A stretch of DNA of 64,000 nucleotides from Carya illinoinensis. Lineage: Eukaryota; Streptophyta; Magnoliopsida; Fagales; Juglandaceae. Within the stretch, counting starts at the first letter, position 1. Each line of letters opens with the position of its first letter. Position numbers and translations under genes: made by a program. The DNA is taken from positions 39,837,433-39,901,432 of the forward strand of contig NC_056766.1 of the NCBI RefSeq assembly GCF_018687715.1. The letters are read 5' to 3'. The notes beneath the pieces are model-generated. The model made no database searches, had not been told where the DNA came from, and saw only the letters and a program-made list of their open reading frames with translations. Below are positions 48,780-64,000 of this stretch, one piece after another.

Positions 48780-49190
48780 CTCTTAGTTTCTTTGAATGAA
48801 ACGCATCATTCTTTTCACTTCAGGGAATAGAATGATATAAATTCATTATCATTCACTTCAGGGAATGATGTAGATCTAGTAAGACGTGAATAATGATTCT
48901 TATCAAAATCTCATTATTTTACTCAGTCACTGATACAGATTTAGAATATATTGTGAATGTTTGCATTTCATATTGCTACTTCAGAAGCATACTCGATATT
49001 GCTATTTCAGGAGCACATTCGAGACGTTCATTCAAATATATATTCTTTCCACAATTTCAATTATGCAACTTCAGGTGCATAAATCATAATGAGTTTTTGG
49101 TACAAGTATCACTCATATGAGATACTCAATAAAATTATTGATTTAGGGCGATCCTTCAGGGATGCTCCATTTCCATTCTCAGATAAATCA
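48780..49190 (-). pseudogene. Second, strongly decayed copia gag copy
   Basis: Minus-strand sequence repeats landmarks of the gag at 49300-50349 in the same order but with more damage: the 'atgcacctgaggttgca'-like segment, 'tcgaatgtgctcctg', 'aataatgagattttg' and the 'tcattccctgaagtg' repeats. Many stops. It implies a partial internal duplication of the gag region before or during decay. The stretch 48300-48780 between this and the pol remnant is probably further decayed pol, but I cannot align it. Confidence 0.65.
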
Positions 49191-49299
49191 TATCATCAAT
49201 AATTTATAACAAGTATAAAAGAATAAATAAAACTTTCATTATTACAAAATATTGCAGAATATAAAAATATTTTATAATAAGATAAAGGAAATACATTAA

Positions 49300-50349
49300 T
49301 TAAAAAGGAACACTTTCATGATCAACTCTACCACTAGAATCCTCAAAGAAATCAGAAACATCAAGACTTGTAATATCTTCTCCATCTATAGAATCTAAAG
49401 CATATGATGGTTCAGTAAAATTTGTTTCAAATTTCTTTGTTTTTTCTTTTATAGAAGACTGATATAAGTCAACCAAGTGCTTATCTGTACGACAGATACG
49501 AGCTCAATGTCCAGTCATACCACATCTATGACATCCATCTTCATCTTTCTTTAAAAATTTGTTTTGGGGACCTTTGCCCTTTTTTAAGTTGAACCACTTC
49601 TGGTGGTACGGTGTATATCTATTATTGTCCCTTTTAGTGTGGTCACTTCTAAGACCTCCATTTCCATAGTTTTTCCTACTACATCCACGCCCTCGTTTTC
49701 TTTGAAAAGATGCACCATTCGCTTCTGGGAATGATATAAATCTAGTACCATTCACTTCAGGGAATGATATAGAACCAGTAGGACGTGACTGGTGATTTCT
49801 TAACAAAATCTCATTATTTTGCTCAGCTAATAGAAGACAAGATATAAGTTCAGAATATTTTTTGAACTTTCGCTCTCGATACTGCTGCTGCAGGAGCACA
49901 TTCGAGGCATGAAAAGTAGTATATGTCTTCTCTAACAAGTCATCATCAGTGACTTTTTCACCACATAATTTCAATAGCGAGCTAATTTTAAAGAGTGCAG
50001 AGTTATACTCACTAACACTCTTGAAGTCTTGCAACCTCAGGTGCATCCAATCATGACGAGCTTTTGGGAGGATTACAGTTTTCTAGTGTTCATATCTCTC
50101 CCTTAAATCATTCCACAAAATAAGTGGATCTTTCACCGTTAGATACTCAATTTTTAATTCTTCATGAAGATGGTGCCGAAGGAAAATCATTGCCTTAGCA
50201 CGGTCCTGCAGGGACCATTGATTTCCTTCTTTAATTGTATCTCACAGGTTCATCGCATCCAGATGGATCTCAGCATCAAGGATCCAAGATAAATAATTTT
50301 TTCCAGAAATGTCAAGAGCAACGAATTCCAATTTTGTAAGATTTGACAT
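49300..50349 (-). pseudogene. gag: Copia gag, 350 codons with three stops
   Basis: A single frame runs from ATG (50349-50347, MSNLTKLEFVALDISGKNYL) to TAA (49302-49300) with no frameshift but three premature stops: TGA at 50242-50244, TAG at 50083-50085 and TGA at 49504-49506. It matches the copia gag (UBN2-type) family: YLSWILDAEIHLDAM near the start, DLRERYEH, FKSVSEYNSALFKI, LLLAEQNNEILLRN and a zinc knuckle beginning CHRCGMTGH, with the third stop inside it. A duplicated SFPEVNG/SFPEANG segment lies before the basic region. It cannot make full-length Gag. The lack of frameshifts contrasts with the shredded pol. Confidence 0.85.
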
Positions 50350-50437
50350 TTTTTACATATATAAATCAGGAATATAAAAATATATTAAAAAACTTACTTG
50401 AAGTTGAGGACTACTAGCTTCAAAATCGTCAGAACTT

Positions 50438-50451
50438 TCGTGCTGATAACG
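50438..50451 (-). other. Copia primer-binding-like site
   Basis: Directly inside the 5' LTR on the minus strand the sequence reads CGTTATCAGCACGA, which contains the TATCAG core of initiator tRNA-Met sites and is in the right place. The match is partial, as in other plant copia families that use internal tRNA segments. Confidence 0.55.
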
Positions 50452-50854
50452 TGTTATAAAATCATAAAAAAGAGAGTCATAACGTATTATAAAACTTTTA
50501 AAAGGAGAGAGAAAGAGATAGAGCTCAGAAAGGTTATGAAACTTATGAATTTCTTAAAGAATTCAACGATATATATAGGCGTACAAAGGGGACTATGGTA
50601 GCTTACTATGCAGTACTATGCTGGCACTATGCACTGTGCATATGTCGACCATTCACTATACCAGTTACTATGCAGTACTATGATGGCACTATGCACTGTG
50701 CATATGTCGACTATTCACTATGCCAGTTACTATGCTGGCACTATGCATTGTGCATATGTCGACCATTCACTATGCCAGTTACTATGCTAGTACTATGTAC
50801 TATGCATTTAACGACTAGATAAATGTGGTCATACAATTCAAGATAGTTTATAAC

Positions 50855-50855
<1 letters not shown>
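50452..50855 (-). repeat. Copia right LTR (5' LTR on the minus strand)
   Basis: 404 bp. The same ends as the left LTR, but the internal array has units at 50603-50664, 50665-50726 and 50727-50778 plus a partial one, i.e. one more 52-bp unit than the left LTR. That accounts for the length difference. Confidence 0.9.

Positions 50856-50857
<2 letters not shown>

Positions 50858-50886
<29 letters not shown>
50858..50886. repeat. AT microsatellite at the copia target site
   Basis: An uninterrupted AT run just outside the right LTR. The copia element inserted into a TA-rich site. Confidence 0.9.
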
Positions 50887-50887
50887 C

Positions 50888-52153
50888 TATTTGCAACTTT
50901 GCTAAATGATACACGTCATACTATTAAAGTTATCATGAAAAGTGTTAACGTCGTGTTTTGCACACCTTTGAATCAGGTTCTCAACAACTTTGGTCTTCGG
51001 TCTTGAGTCTACAAGCACTGAGAAAATGCAAAGAATTGAGGGGCCTTTGTGTAAGTCGAGGACTTTATGCTAAAGTCAGTATCGTTTTAGTATTTTGTGC
51101 AAGTGAATAAGGAGTTCAAAGAGACTTTCTAGTACCTGGAGGTTTGCCTTTTATATTTGATCTCTGGAATCAACTGCCCATGTCCTATGTTAGAGGAATG
51201 TGTCTCTTTGGTAGCTTCTTCAGTCAAGTTCATTTAATACAACATGACTCCATGTCCTATTCATCTTTCGGGTACTCACCATCAGGCTCTTCCTTCTCTA
51301 TTTGTTAGAAGATCAAGGGTCCCCTGTGATTCGTGCCCACAAGTCCACTTTGGGTTACATGAGACTAGGCTCCGAAGAGGAATGTCAAGATGACGTGTTC
51401 CCCCTTCCTTTGTGTTATGGGGGGTTTTTTTATGCATTCGAAGTCGTAGGCCAACATCTGCTCTAAGGTCAGAGTCCTCTGATGAGTCGATGGGTTGCTC
51501 AACTGACCTGAGCCCCCTTTATATTTGGGCCTTTTGCCCCAATCCCTTTACAAAAAGTATTAGTGTTTTAAATTATTTTTAATAAAATTTTATTACTAAA
51601 AAGTTGGTTTGTTAATAGAAAGTCCAAATATCAATAATTTTTTATGCCAACAAAATATATTTTCAAGCCGTGTATAGAACACATCTAGTAGTTTATATGG
51701 TATAATTTTATTTGAAATATAAATTTTAAAAGTTGAACCTTAATATCTCAACAATTATAGATAGTAAAGTGTTTGCATAGTAATTTAAATGATGTGCCAT
51801 TAACACAGACTTGAGAACAGAATAACTCAACAATTATAGATCCTACAACTAGCGTTTTAACACACTTAACTTTGTGATTATGTGATAGCAGATAGAACAG
51901 AATGTGTAATGGCAAGATGAACGAGCTCATGGCCAGGTCAGTTCATTAGCGTATATGTACCTCATTTCTCTCGACAGATTCAACTCAAAAGTCTCATACT
52001 ATTATTAATTTAATAAACATAATTACTTGGTTGTTTTGTAAGAAATAAAAACTCAAAAGCAATGATAAATCTCCCTATATAATTATATTCATTTAGTTTA
52101 TTCGGTAGCCAAATAAAGCAGATTTTATTTTTTAAAAAAATGAAAAATAAAAA
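50888..52153. other. Intergenic DNA, no gene seen
   Basis: The first ~650 bases are GC-richer, transposon-like sequence without a recognisable frame. The rest is AT-rich and includes the 3' flank of the xylulose kinase gene. Confidence 0.45.
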
Positions 52154-57171
<5,018 letters not shown>

Positions 57172-57296
57172 TGCCGCAACACTCAACTCCAAGTCGCTTT
57201 CAAAGAAACGCAGAGGGGGAGAAGTAATTACCGGCGACTGACAAATGTGGAAACTCCTTGAAAAATATTCATTTTCACTTTCTGTACGGTACTTGT

Positions 57297-57305
57297 AAAT
57301 ATATA
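57297..57305 (-). promoter_or_regulatory. Possible TATA box of the xylulose kinase gene
   Basis: TATATATTT on the minus strand lies about 126 bp before the start codon at 57171. Confidence 0.5.
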
Positions 57306-57648
57306 GAGATTATGGACATTAAATACTGGATTTCTTTTTTTAAAAAAACATTAAAGGCTAGATTTTGAACCGATATGATAAGAGATAACTGAAAATACAA
57401 AAGAATAAAGTTTATCTTCCTTACGTAGTCTTTTACATTTATCTTATCCTCATCTCATTTCTGTTGAGAGAAATGTGGCAACAGTAACTCTGATAGGCGA
57501 GTCTCAGGTCAGCGGCTTGGAGAATTGGTCTGCGGAAGAAGGGGGGGAGAGAAAAAATTTTCTGAGACCTTGGGCCTGGGCCTGATGGGCTGGGTCATTA
57601 CAATCACAAGTTGAATAATATCACATACCCTACACTAGACTAAATGAA

Positions 57649-57836
57649 TAATATTTTTTTAAAACTGTAGACACAAAAAAATTATATAAAAATAAATTTA
57701 TAAATTGACGTTATTTTACGTAATGTATCGGATTTATTTTATATTAAAAGTAACTTTATAATATGACATATTATATCAAACCATGTCAGTTTATAAATTT
57801 ATTTTTATGTCATCTTTTTGTGATTAAAATATTTCT
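57649..57836. repeat. MITE-like palindrome, family A
   Basis: Arms containing 'aaataaatttataaa(t/c)tgac' occur at both ends in inverted orientation. The left end is near 'aataatattttttt' and the right end 'tgattaaaatatttct'. Arm sequence resembles the element at 23957-24245. It lies about 480 bp upstream of the xylulose kinase start codon. Confidence 0.55.
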
Positions 57837-58430
57837 AAATCTTTTTTATGTAGTTTATAAAAGTAGATAGATTATGGTAATTTGTTAAATTTTTTAACAA
57901 TTTACCAACTATATGAAGATGACTTTTGATTTTGTTTGGGCTAAATTTAATCTTGTCCTTCCCAATTATATATCCATCAAATTCATATAAAAGTAGTTTT
58001 TTCAAAATAAGAAGAAATTGCCCAAATCTTCTACATTCAAGAACTTTGTGAAAACTAAACCTATCACCATGTTCTTGAAATACCAAAGGGCAGTAATTGG
58101 GTAGATAGAAGATTGTCATGCAAAAACTTGCATCAGAATCTAGCACTTCTATGGGGGTTCTCTCTAGCTTTTCTATGGGGACTATCAATCTTGGTGTGCT
58201 CATTTTGCACCTTGGTATTTTGTGGGGGTGAACCCAACTCCTCTCACTTGAGGCCCTCTTTCCATGCTTTGAAGCTGATTCTAGGTTGAAAAGGAATTTG
58301 AACCAGTCAAAGTTGGTTCTCATGGGTATTGTTTCTAATATCTTCTTAGCATATTGGATAATTCGATCTTCCTTATCATCACTGTCGAAGACTTGCTACA
58401 ACACAGCATGCCTCTCCATCATTAGGCCAG
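57835..58430 (-). pseudogene. Unrecognised coding-like remnant
   Basis: A minus-strand frame of 162 codons from ATG 58323 extends upstream in the same frame (QVFDSDDKEDRIIQYAKKIL...) to a TAG near 58400, beyond which MMERHAVL continues. Content is protein-like (LERTPIEVLDSDASF, FLPNYCPL-like YLPNYCPLVFQEHGD) but I recognise no family. Its 3' end runs into a MITE, and upstream the phrases 'gatggagaggc' and 'ggagataat' are repeated. It is probably a fragment of an old gene or transposon. Confidence 0.3.
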
Positions 58431-59981
58431 TAGTTAAATTATCTCCAGCATAATAGGCCTCTCCATCACAATATGCTAGATTATCTCCAGGTTAGCAAGT
58501 CTCCTACCCCTCAGAGGCTTCTTCTTTCCAACCAGTACATCTAATTCAAGCATTTGATTTAGATCTTTCAGATTATGATCCTCAAATTATGTCATAAAGA
58601 AAATTTAAACTCTTTAATTATCCAAAACAACTTTCACCATTCCAAAAGACACAAAAAGACAAAAGAATCTTATCAATTATTATCGTCTTCCAATCGATAC
58701 AATAAGACAAATAACTTTTGGCTAGAGGAATCATCATAATTAATTTTTATTGTTTTAGCTAGTGCACAAGACAAACAATCTCATCAATTATCATTCCAAC
58801 CGAACATACCAAGGCAAATGGCCATATCAATTATCGTTTCAACTTACGCATCAATTATCCTTACTGTGCATTTTTACTGTTTGGATGTCTATAAAAGGGA
58901 CTCAACGATTGGAGGGAAGACATTCAGAAAAATCCTCCTTCTTGTGATCTTACCCTCCCTCTTCCTTTGTGGAAATAAATATTCTTCTTAAAAATATATT
59001 CTTAATGTCTTTCGCTACCACTACTCTTTGAGAATTAATTTTCTTGTAAGTATGCTCTCAATAGTATCAAGTACTTCATGCTTAATTTCTGGTTTATTAT
59101 ACATTATGCATTAGTATGTTTTCAATAATATCAAGTTGCTTATTTCCTGGTTTATTTTACATTATGGTATCAAATAAATATAAAAGTATTTTTTTTTCAA
59201 TTATATATAGTTTTTAAGTAATTGAAACAATTAAAACAGGGGCCATAGTCCTTGCAGGCAACAGTTTCGCCTCTTAACTATAGGTGACATGACACAAAAT
59301 GTTTCAAACAAACACCTCCCTAAGCAACGATCAACTTATATGATATGAAAGCTGTGTTTGGAAAAGTAGTTTTAAACTATTTCACTACTATTCACGAACA
59401 GTTCATTACCATTTACAAACTATTCATTACTTTTTCATTCAAAATCATTTCATTTGCCCTACTATTCAAAGATTATCTAAGATCCCCTCAGCAAAAGACA
59501 AATTTTGGTACCACTTTCCCAAATTGTTTGTTATGCTGGTATTCTTGGGTGATTCTTGAGATCCTCCACTCTTGATGTGTCAAGTCTCCTATCCTTCAAG
59601 AAAAACAATTAATTTGTCCATTGAGATAGAGGACAAACAGGTTGTCTTATATCCAAAAAAAAAGATCTATTCGTCGTCTATTTTTTCATCATATCATCCC
59701 ATGATGTGTTATTAGATAATAAGTTCACAAGTAAAATATTATAAATAATCTTCAATCATCTATTGTCACATAACGGGATGATATGAGAATGATGAGAATT
59801 GTGATTATGAGTAACATTACCCTGTACCAAAATCTATAATAGTTTATGCAGGACCCGTTCTTAATTCGCTGGTTCACTATAAAATAAGCTGTATCTAAGA
59901 GAAACTGAGTCAAAAGCATAATCACTAGTAGGAATCTAACTCTCCTATAACAAATAATTACATCACTATTCCTTAGAACCG
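58431..59981. other. Intergenic DNA, no gene seen
   Basis: Short imperfect repeats of 'caattatc' phrases occur at 58670-58860. AT-rich sequence at 59340-59470 (ttcactactattcacgaac) resembles decayed MITE DNA. No coding region supported. Confidence 0.45.
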
Positions 59982-60269
59982 TCAATCCCAAAGCCTCTTG
60001 GGAAGCACATTATAATTCACATTCATCCTAGTCTCAGATTCAGCTTTCATTCGCGTGGAACCTGCTTCAACCAAACAATTCACAGTGGCCAATGGATACA
60101 TAAGTTCCCCATCCCATATGCAATGGCATGACTGTCCCTCATGACCCCAAAATAGATACCCCCACCCACCATCATTGGTCGCTGATGCTGGAATAGCAAG
60201 GCTGTCCCACTGAAGACTGGCCATAGAAGCATGAAGAATGCCTAGGAAGAAAGGTCCTCCCTCATCCAT
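59982..60269 (-). other. 95-codon frame directly after the esterase stop codon
   Basis: The ATG at 60269-60267 abuts the TAA of the esterase (TAAATG) and opens 95 codons in the same frame. The peptide (MDEGGPFFLGILHASMASL...) has no recognised domain. It is most likely 3' untranslated sequence that happens to be open. A readthrough extension or downstream ORF is possible but unsupported. Confidence 0.2.
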
Positions 60270-63200
60270 TTAACGAAAAAATTCGGGGAAAGACCACATT
60301 ATGAACCTTGCAAAAATGTCGGACTCCAAAAACTCGATATGAGCGGCTCGTCCAATAAAGGTGTTCAAGTTCTTTCCATAGGAGGATGTATCAAAGTTGA
60401 CATCACAGCGCATGAACACACGATACTCAGAAGAAGGAGCTCGTATTTGGTCCAAGCAATTATTTAGCATGTCGAAAAATGCTTTCGATTTTTTTGAGGA
60501 GTCCAAGGAAGCTGCTTGGCATGATTCAATTCTGGCTGAATGATATGGAACATAACCATCCTGAGAGGTATAATGAATTATTAGCATCATGGTCAAGGGG
60601 AAAACATCAAACTTTGGCGACCAGAAAATGAACAAGTATTTAGGTCTCTCCCATTTACTCAATCAACTAAAACGAAGGCAGATTTAATGAAATTTGGCAC
60701 GTCGTCAAGAAACATCTTTTGAGCCAAAGTCAAGATGAATATTAATACTTTCTTTCCTAGTTGATACTATCTTTCTTTGGACAGCCACTACGTATGTTAA
60801 TGCTGAGTTTTCATGAATTATTTGTATCTTTCTACTTCTAATAGGTATTCCTCTTGTATACGTCTTGTGTTCTTGGACTACGTTTTTTATGTTTATAAAA
60901 TAAAATCTTCAATTACTAGTACAAGAGAATAAAAAATAGCCTGCCAATCATTAAATACAAAGCACCATAATCATACCTGGGGAGAAGATAACAGGATTAC
61001 ATGCTTAAATCTTTCCAGTGTTTTCTCCTGAAATAACATAAAACTACTGTTTTAGTCTTCAGTCAAACATTAGATTGTAAGAAAAGAGCATATCCCTCTC
61101 TCTCGTGTGTTTGAAAGAGTACAAAACACCTAAATTTGATTAAGAAACAAAGGAATTTTCCATTACCTTACACAGTTTATATAAGAATGTATTTTGGAGA
61201 TCTGGATCATCTGTGAAAGTTAGCTGATGAATGCACTGTGTACCCTTGAGCTTCTTCAAAATCCATAACCCAGAGTTAAATAAAGAGTTTGAACTATAAA
61301 GATAACCCAAGTGTGGACCAGATATTGAAACATAAGTATATAAGTATCTTAGGAATGGCTCCATAATGTTCTCTGCAAAAACAAAGGCCAAGATTTAGTA
61401 CCAGTCTAGAACTGGGAGAAAAACATGGCGTCCAAGGCTAGGATTCTACCTGCTAATGCTGTTCTGATAATGATGTTTCCAATAGAATGTCCCACAAAAC
61501 TAAGTCTGATATCTCCTAGGGATCCAGATCGTGAAACTTTATCCATTTTCTTTTTAACGAAAGAAACCACTTCCTGCGCCAGCCTTAGTCCCATTTCTCT
61601 GAAATCATCAGATGTTTTGTCCTCATTTGCCTCTGACATAAGAAACTGTGTCTTCGGATCTAACAGAAGCCATTGATTCCGAACAAGCCGTAAATCCAGG
61701 TGATGCCCCTATAATGTTGAGTTATACCAAAAGTAATATTATTATTCCGGTTTATGCTTTTACCTACAACAGAGTACAAAACATGAACAAAAAAGGCTTC
61801 AAAGATAATGGTCCGATAACCAAACTGAGTCCTTTTAAATCATAGTAATTACTGATATCAGACTCCCACTAGCAAGCACAGCATACCTGGGCAACATGAC
61901 CAAACATATCTATAAAGCCCCACATTAAATACTTGTAAAATATTCTGCATGCAACTGATTCAAAGAAAGTAACTCAGGCTCACAAGCCCAGATGGTCAAT
62001 GCCCAGCATTGGTCCAGCCAAAGCAGAATCTGGGATGGCAATCTGAATGTGGTGCCAATCTTTCTTTCTTTTCTTTTCTTTTTTTTTTTTTTGATAAAAA
62101 TGTGGTGCCAATCTTAAGCAGTTTTACAAGAAGCATCCCAATCCCAAGAATCAAGATGTAAACTCCTCAGTTTATATCTATTTTTAAAAAACATCTGAAA
62201 TCTCCTAGGTATTCTTCAAGGAAGGGGTGTATCAAAATATTACTCTATAACTAGATTGCACCAAAACTTGAAACATGAAACCATGTTAATGGAAAATATT
62301 TCAAAAAAATTTGACTCTAGTTTTAGCTAAATATTCACTATATTACACGGAAAATAACTTTCTTTTTCCAGCAAATCATGAAGCAGCTCGTTGGCTCTTT
62401 TGAAGAATCTATGTAATTTTGAATATAGCTCTTTCTCTAAATTAGCTGGAAGTGAAATATACCAAGATCTTGTTAATTAGTTGAATGAAACCTTCTACCG
62501 TACCACATGGATCTAATATAAAATGTCCTTGACAAGAAGGCCTGCCTACAAAGTGCTACAGAACCCAACAACTTCATAACAAATGAATTTATTCCAACTA
62601 CATAACCTTTAAAACCATGACAAATATACACACTTAATGAAAAATATTACTCTACAATGATATGTATCTGCACCTTTCACAAACAAAATATTCATTGTGG
62701 CAATGAAACTTCACACATGAGGATGATAACCACATGGCATGTATATATTTTAGAGAAGCTCCAAGAGAACAAAACTTACCTGAAACCCATGCACAAAGAC
62801 AACGATCTTCAAAGCTCGGACATTTTGGTGTAAGCTAAAGTCGGATTGCTTGATGGCAGATGCAGAACTTGGTCCAATGAGCAATCCCTGTGAGTCTATC
62901 ACATCCAGATGTCTCAGGTATGAATTTGCACTAGTAGTACGGCGTGGAGCGTTCGTCACACGTTCTATAATTACAATAGGAATCTGTGAAGGATTCCCAA
63001 ATAGGTGCATGTCTTGAATTGACCTATTGTTGATCTGTATGAAAAAATCACCTGTTTTTAGTTCGACTAAAAACAAGCAAAATAAAACGGTCCACTAGAA
63101 AAAAATTGCTCACATTCATCTGTGAAATACTTCGCCTATGAAGCTCAGCCCGCATGGCTGCAGTCTGGGCAGGCTGTACAGATAAAAGAAAATTCTCAAG

Positions 63201-63507
63201 TCAAAGACTCTACAATAGAGAATCCATTTGTCTACATCTTAAGGTTAAACCAAGAAACATTCTGTACAAAGTGAATACAAAAATGTAGGACAAATATGAG
63301 CACTTACATCATCAGTTAACTTCAACATAGTTGAAACTCTTTTATGTACACCATGGTGAGAAGACTCGTCAAGTCCACCATTTATATAATGATGAGGCAT
63401 TTCAACCTTAGAATATACCATCCATATGGACCATTCAGCTCTCCGATCCTTAGCCCATATATCACGCAAGAATTCCAATATCTTCCTTTCATTACCCCTA
63501 GATCCAA
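60270..63507 (-). CDS. DUF676 serine esterase/lipase, 3' part
   Basis: Seven 3' exons: 63507-63308, 63173-63114, 63034-62780, 61708-61450, 61372-61167, 61027-60977 and 60560-60270. They join in frame over 1,322 bases (about 440 residues). Earlier exons lie beyond the window. The alpha/beta-hydrolase DUF676 domain spans the last four exons and the end of the third: VVFVHGFQ|GHHLDLRLVRN (oxyanion strand), nucleophile elbow LSFVGHSIGN (G-H-S-I-G), candidate acid in SPQ|DGYVPYHSARIE and candidate histidine in GRAAHIEFLESD near the end. Upstream lies a conserved plant region (PAQTAAMRAELHRRSISQM, SIQDMHLFGNP). Plant members (Arabidopsis ZW18-like and FAM135-like proteins, about 800 residues) are annotated as putative serine esterases with unknown substrate. 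The first exon shown starts in mid-codon. A SINE-like insertion at 63606-63760 lies in the upstream intron. Confidence 0.88.
62046..62115 (-). mobile_element. Retroposon reduced to its poly(A) tail
   Basis: A 17-bp direct duplication aatgtggtgccaatctt (62046-62062 and 62099-62115) brackets 36 bases that on the minus strand read TTTATC followed by poly(A) with scattered G. This is the mark of target-primed reverse transcription that copied little beyond the tail. It is intronic in the esterase gene. Confidence 0.8.
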
Positions 63508-63605
63508 CTATTGATCAGCACATAAACAAGAAAAAGAGAAAAAGAAGAGGCAAAGCAACAACTGGCTGAACTCTTTATATATATATATATATAATATATA
63601 TATAT

Positions 63606-63760
63606 ATTAAGTGGGTTGATTTCAATGGTTTGGGGTTACATGAATTCCTTATATCCATTGATCATACCTAGATGTGGCCACTAAACATTGTATCAGGCTT
63701 TTGCCTTCTTTTGATAATATAATTTATTTACTTATCAAAAAAAAAAATTAAGTGGGTTGA
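63606..63760 (+). mobile_element. Short SINE/LINE-type retroposon in an intron
   Basis: A 14-bp target duplication ATTAAGTGGGTTGA (63606-63619 and 63747-63760) flanks about 127 bp ending ...ttatttacttatc plus poly(A). The tail phrase (A)TTTATC/CTTATC-A(n) is shared with the tail-only insertion at 62046-62115 in the opposite orientation. It is too short and lacks clear A/B boxes, so a 5'-truncated LINE is as likely as a SINE. Confidence 0.75.
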
Positions 63761-64000
63761 ACTCTCTTTTCATTAACTTATGGGTAAGGATAGGCATATT
63801 CCACCTAGAAAGAGGTCCTAAGCTGGTTGTTCGATGTTTTAGAAGAAACTCAGGTTGCTCCTCGCAACATATCAAGCAACCCAGAAACCACTTAGTATCT
63901 TGGTAAAGAAACCACTTTCTTATAAGACTATTTAACCACTCATTAGCCATCTCAATCCACATGAACTTGATCCATAAACGTATGAGCATTGCTACTCATA
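63761..64000 (-). other. Upstream intron or flank of the esterase gene
   Basis: Open on the minus strand for about 80 codons but without recognisable content. Probably intronic sequence of the truncated esterase gene. Confidence 0.3.

Larger units (their letters stand above)
36088..50855 (-). mobile_element. Ty1/copia retrotransposon, non-autonomous, carrying a nested gypsy
   Basis: Two LTRs (36088-36441 and 50452-50855) start TGTTATAAA, end TTTATAACA and are bounded by a perfect 5-bp target duplication ATATT (36083-36087 and 50856-50860). Reading on the minus strand, the internal region has a primer-binding-like site next to the right LTR, a gag with stops, a second decayed gag, decayed pol pieces, an antisense gene-like cassette, a shortened RNase H tail and a polypurine tract. 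A gypsy element (37447-46631) interrupts it, so the original copia was about 5.6 kb. The LTRs differ at roughly 4% of aligned positions by eye, plus one repeat unit. Gag motifs point to the copia superfamily, perhaps the Ale/Retrofit side. It cannot encode its own reverse transcriptase. Confidence 0.9.

Noticed and set aside
46860..49250. Dispersed CTTCAGG/CTTCTGG words first taken for an unknown regulatory repeat
   Set aside because: Minus-strand translation shows that many of them are Pro-Glu-Gly type codons inside decayed copia gag and pol motifs.
63735..63989. 84-codon minus-strand frame at the right edge
   Set aside because: It spans the flank of a retroposon insertion and does not resemble the esterase family exon expected upstream.

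Overview
The window is nuclear DNA of a flowering plant, very probably a woody rosid. Evidence: split genes with GT-AG introns, AT-rich intergenic DNA, many palindromic MITEs and plant-type LTR retrotransposons. MITE-like stretches that resemble sequences I associate with Fagales (walnut/hickory relatives) suggest that order, but this is from memory only. I see no bacterial-style operon, rRNA, tRNA or CRISPR array.

Layout. 1-8.1 kb: repeats, namely two reverse-oriented LTR fragments, a clean solo LTR (1369-2774) and a 1.15-kb tandem duplication. 11.2-14.5 kb (+): a two-exon leucine-rich-repeat receptor kinase of the CEPR1/XIP1 type. 14.5-33.6 kb: gene-poor DNA with MITEs, a ~500-bp tandem duplication, a long inverted repeat and a possibly transcribed but unproven locus (27.1-31.8 kb). 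33.76-35.70 kb (+): a complete four-exon alpha-tubulin gene. 36.09-50.86 kb: a nested transposon block. A Ty1/copia element on the minus strand (5-bp target duplication ATATT) is interrupted by a young Ty3/gypsy chromovirus on the plus strand (37447-46631, target duplication AATAT). 52.15-57.17 kb (-): a complete eleven-exon xylulose kinase gene. 60.27-63.5 kb (-): the 3' seven exons of a DUF676 serine-esterase gene whose 5' end lies beyond the window.

The genes are independent housekeeping or signalling loci, not one pathway. CEPR1 perceives C-terminally encoded peptides (nitrogen and vascular signalling), alpha-tubulin builds microtubules, xylulose kinase makes xylulose-5-phosphate, and the esterase is an uncharacterised alpha/beta hydrolase. 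From memory, CEPR1 and XK2 carry neighbouring locus numbers in Arabidopsis, so the two flanks may be an ancient syntenic block opened by tubulin and retroelements.

The most unusual structure is the copia element. Its gag and pol are badly decayed although its LTRs and target duplication are fairly intact. On the opposite strand it carries a compact gene-like cassette: TATA box, pyrimidine-rich leader, a 141-codon reading frame and AATAAA. The gypsy element landed ten codons into that frame. The gypsy element is itself interesting, because gag and pol are in different frames and are joined exactly by a predicted 101-bp GT-AG intron.
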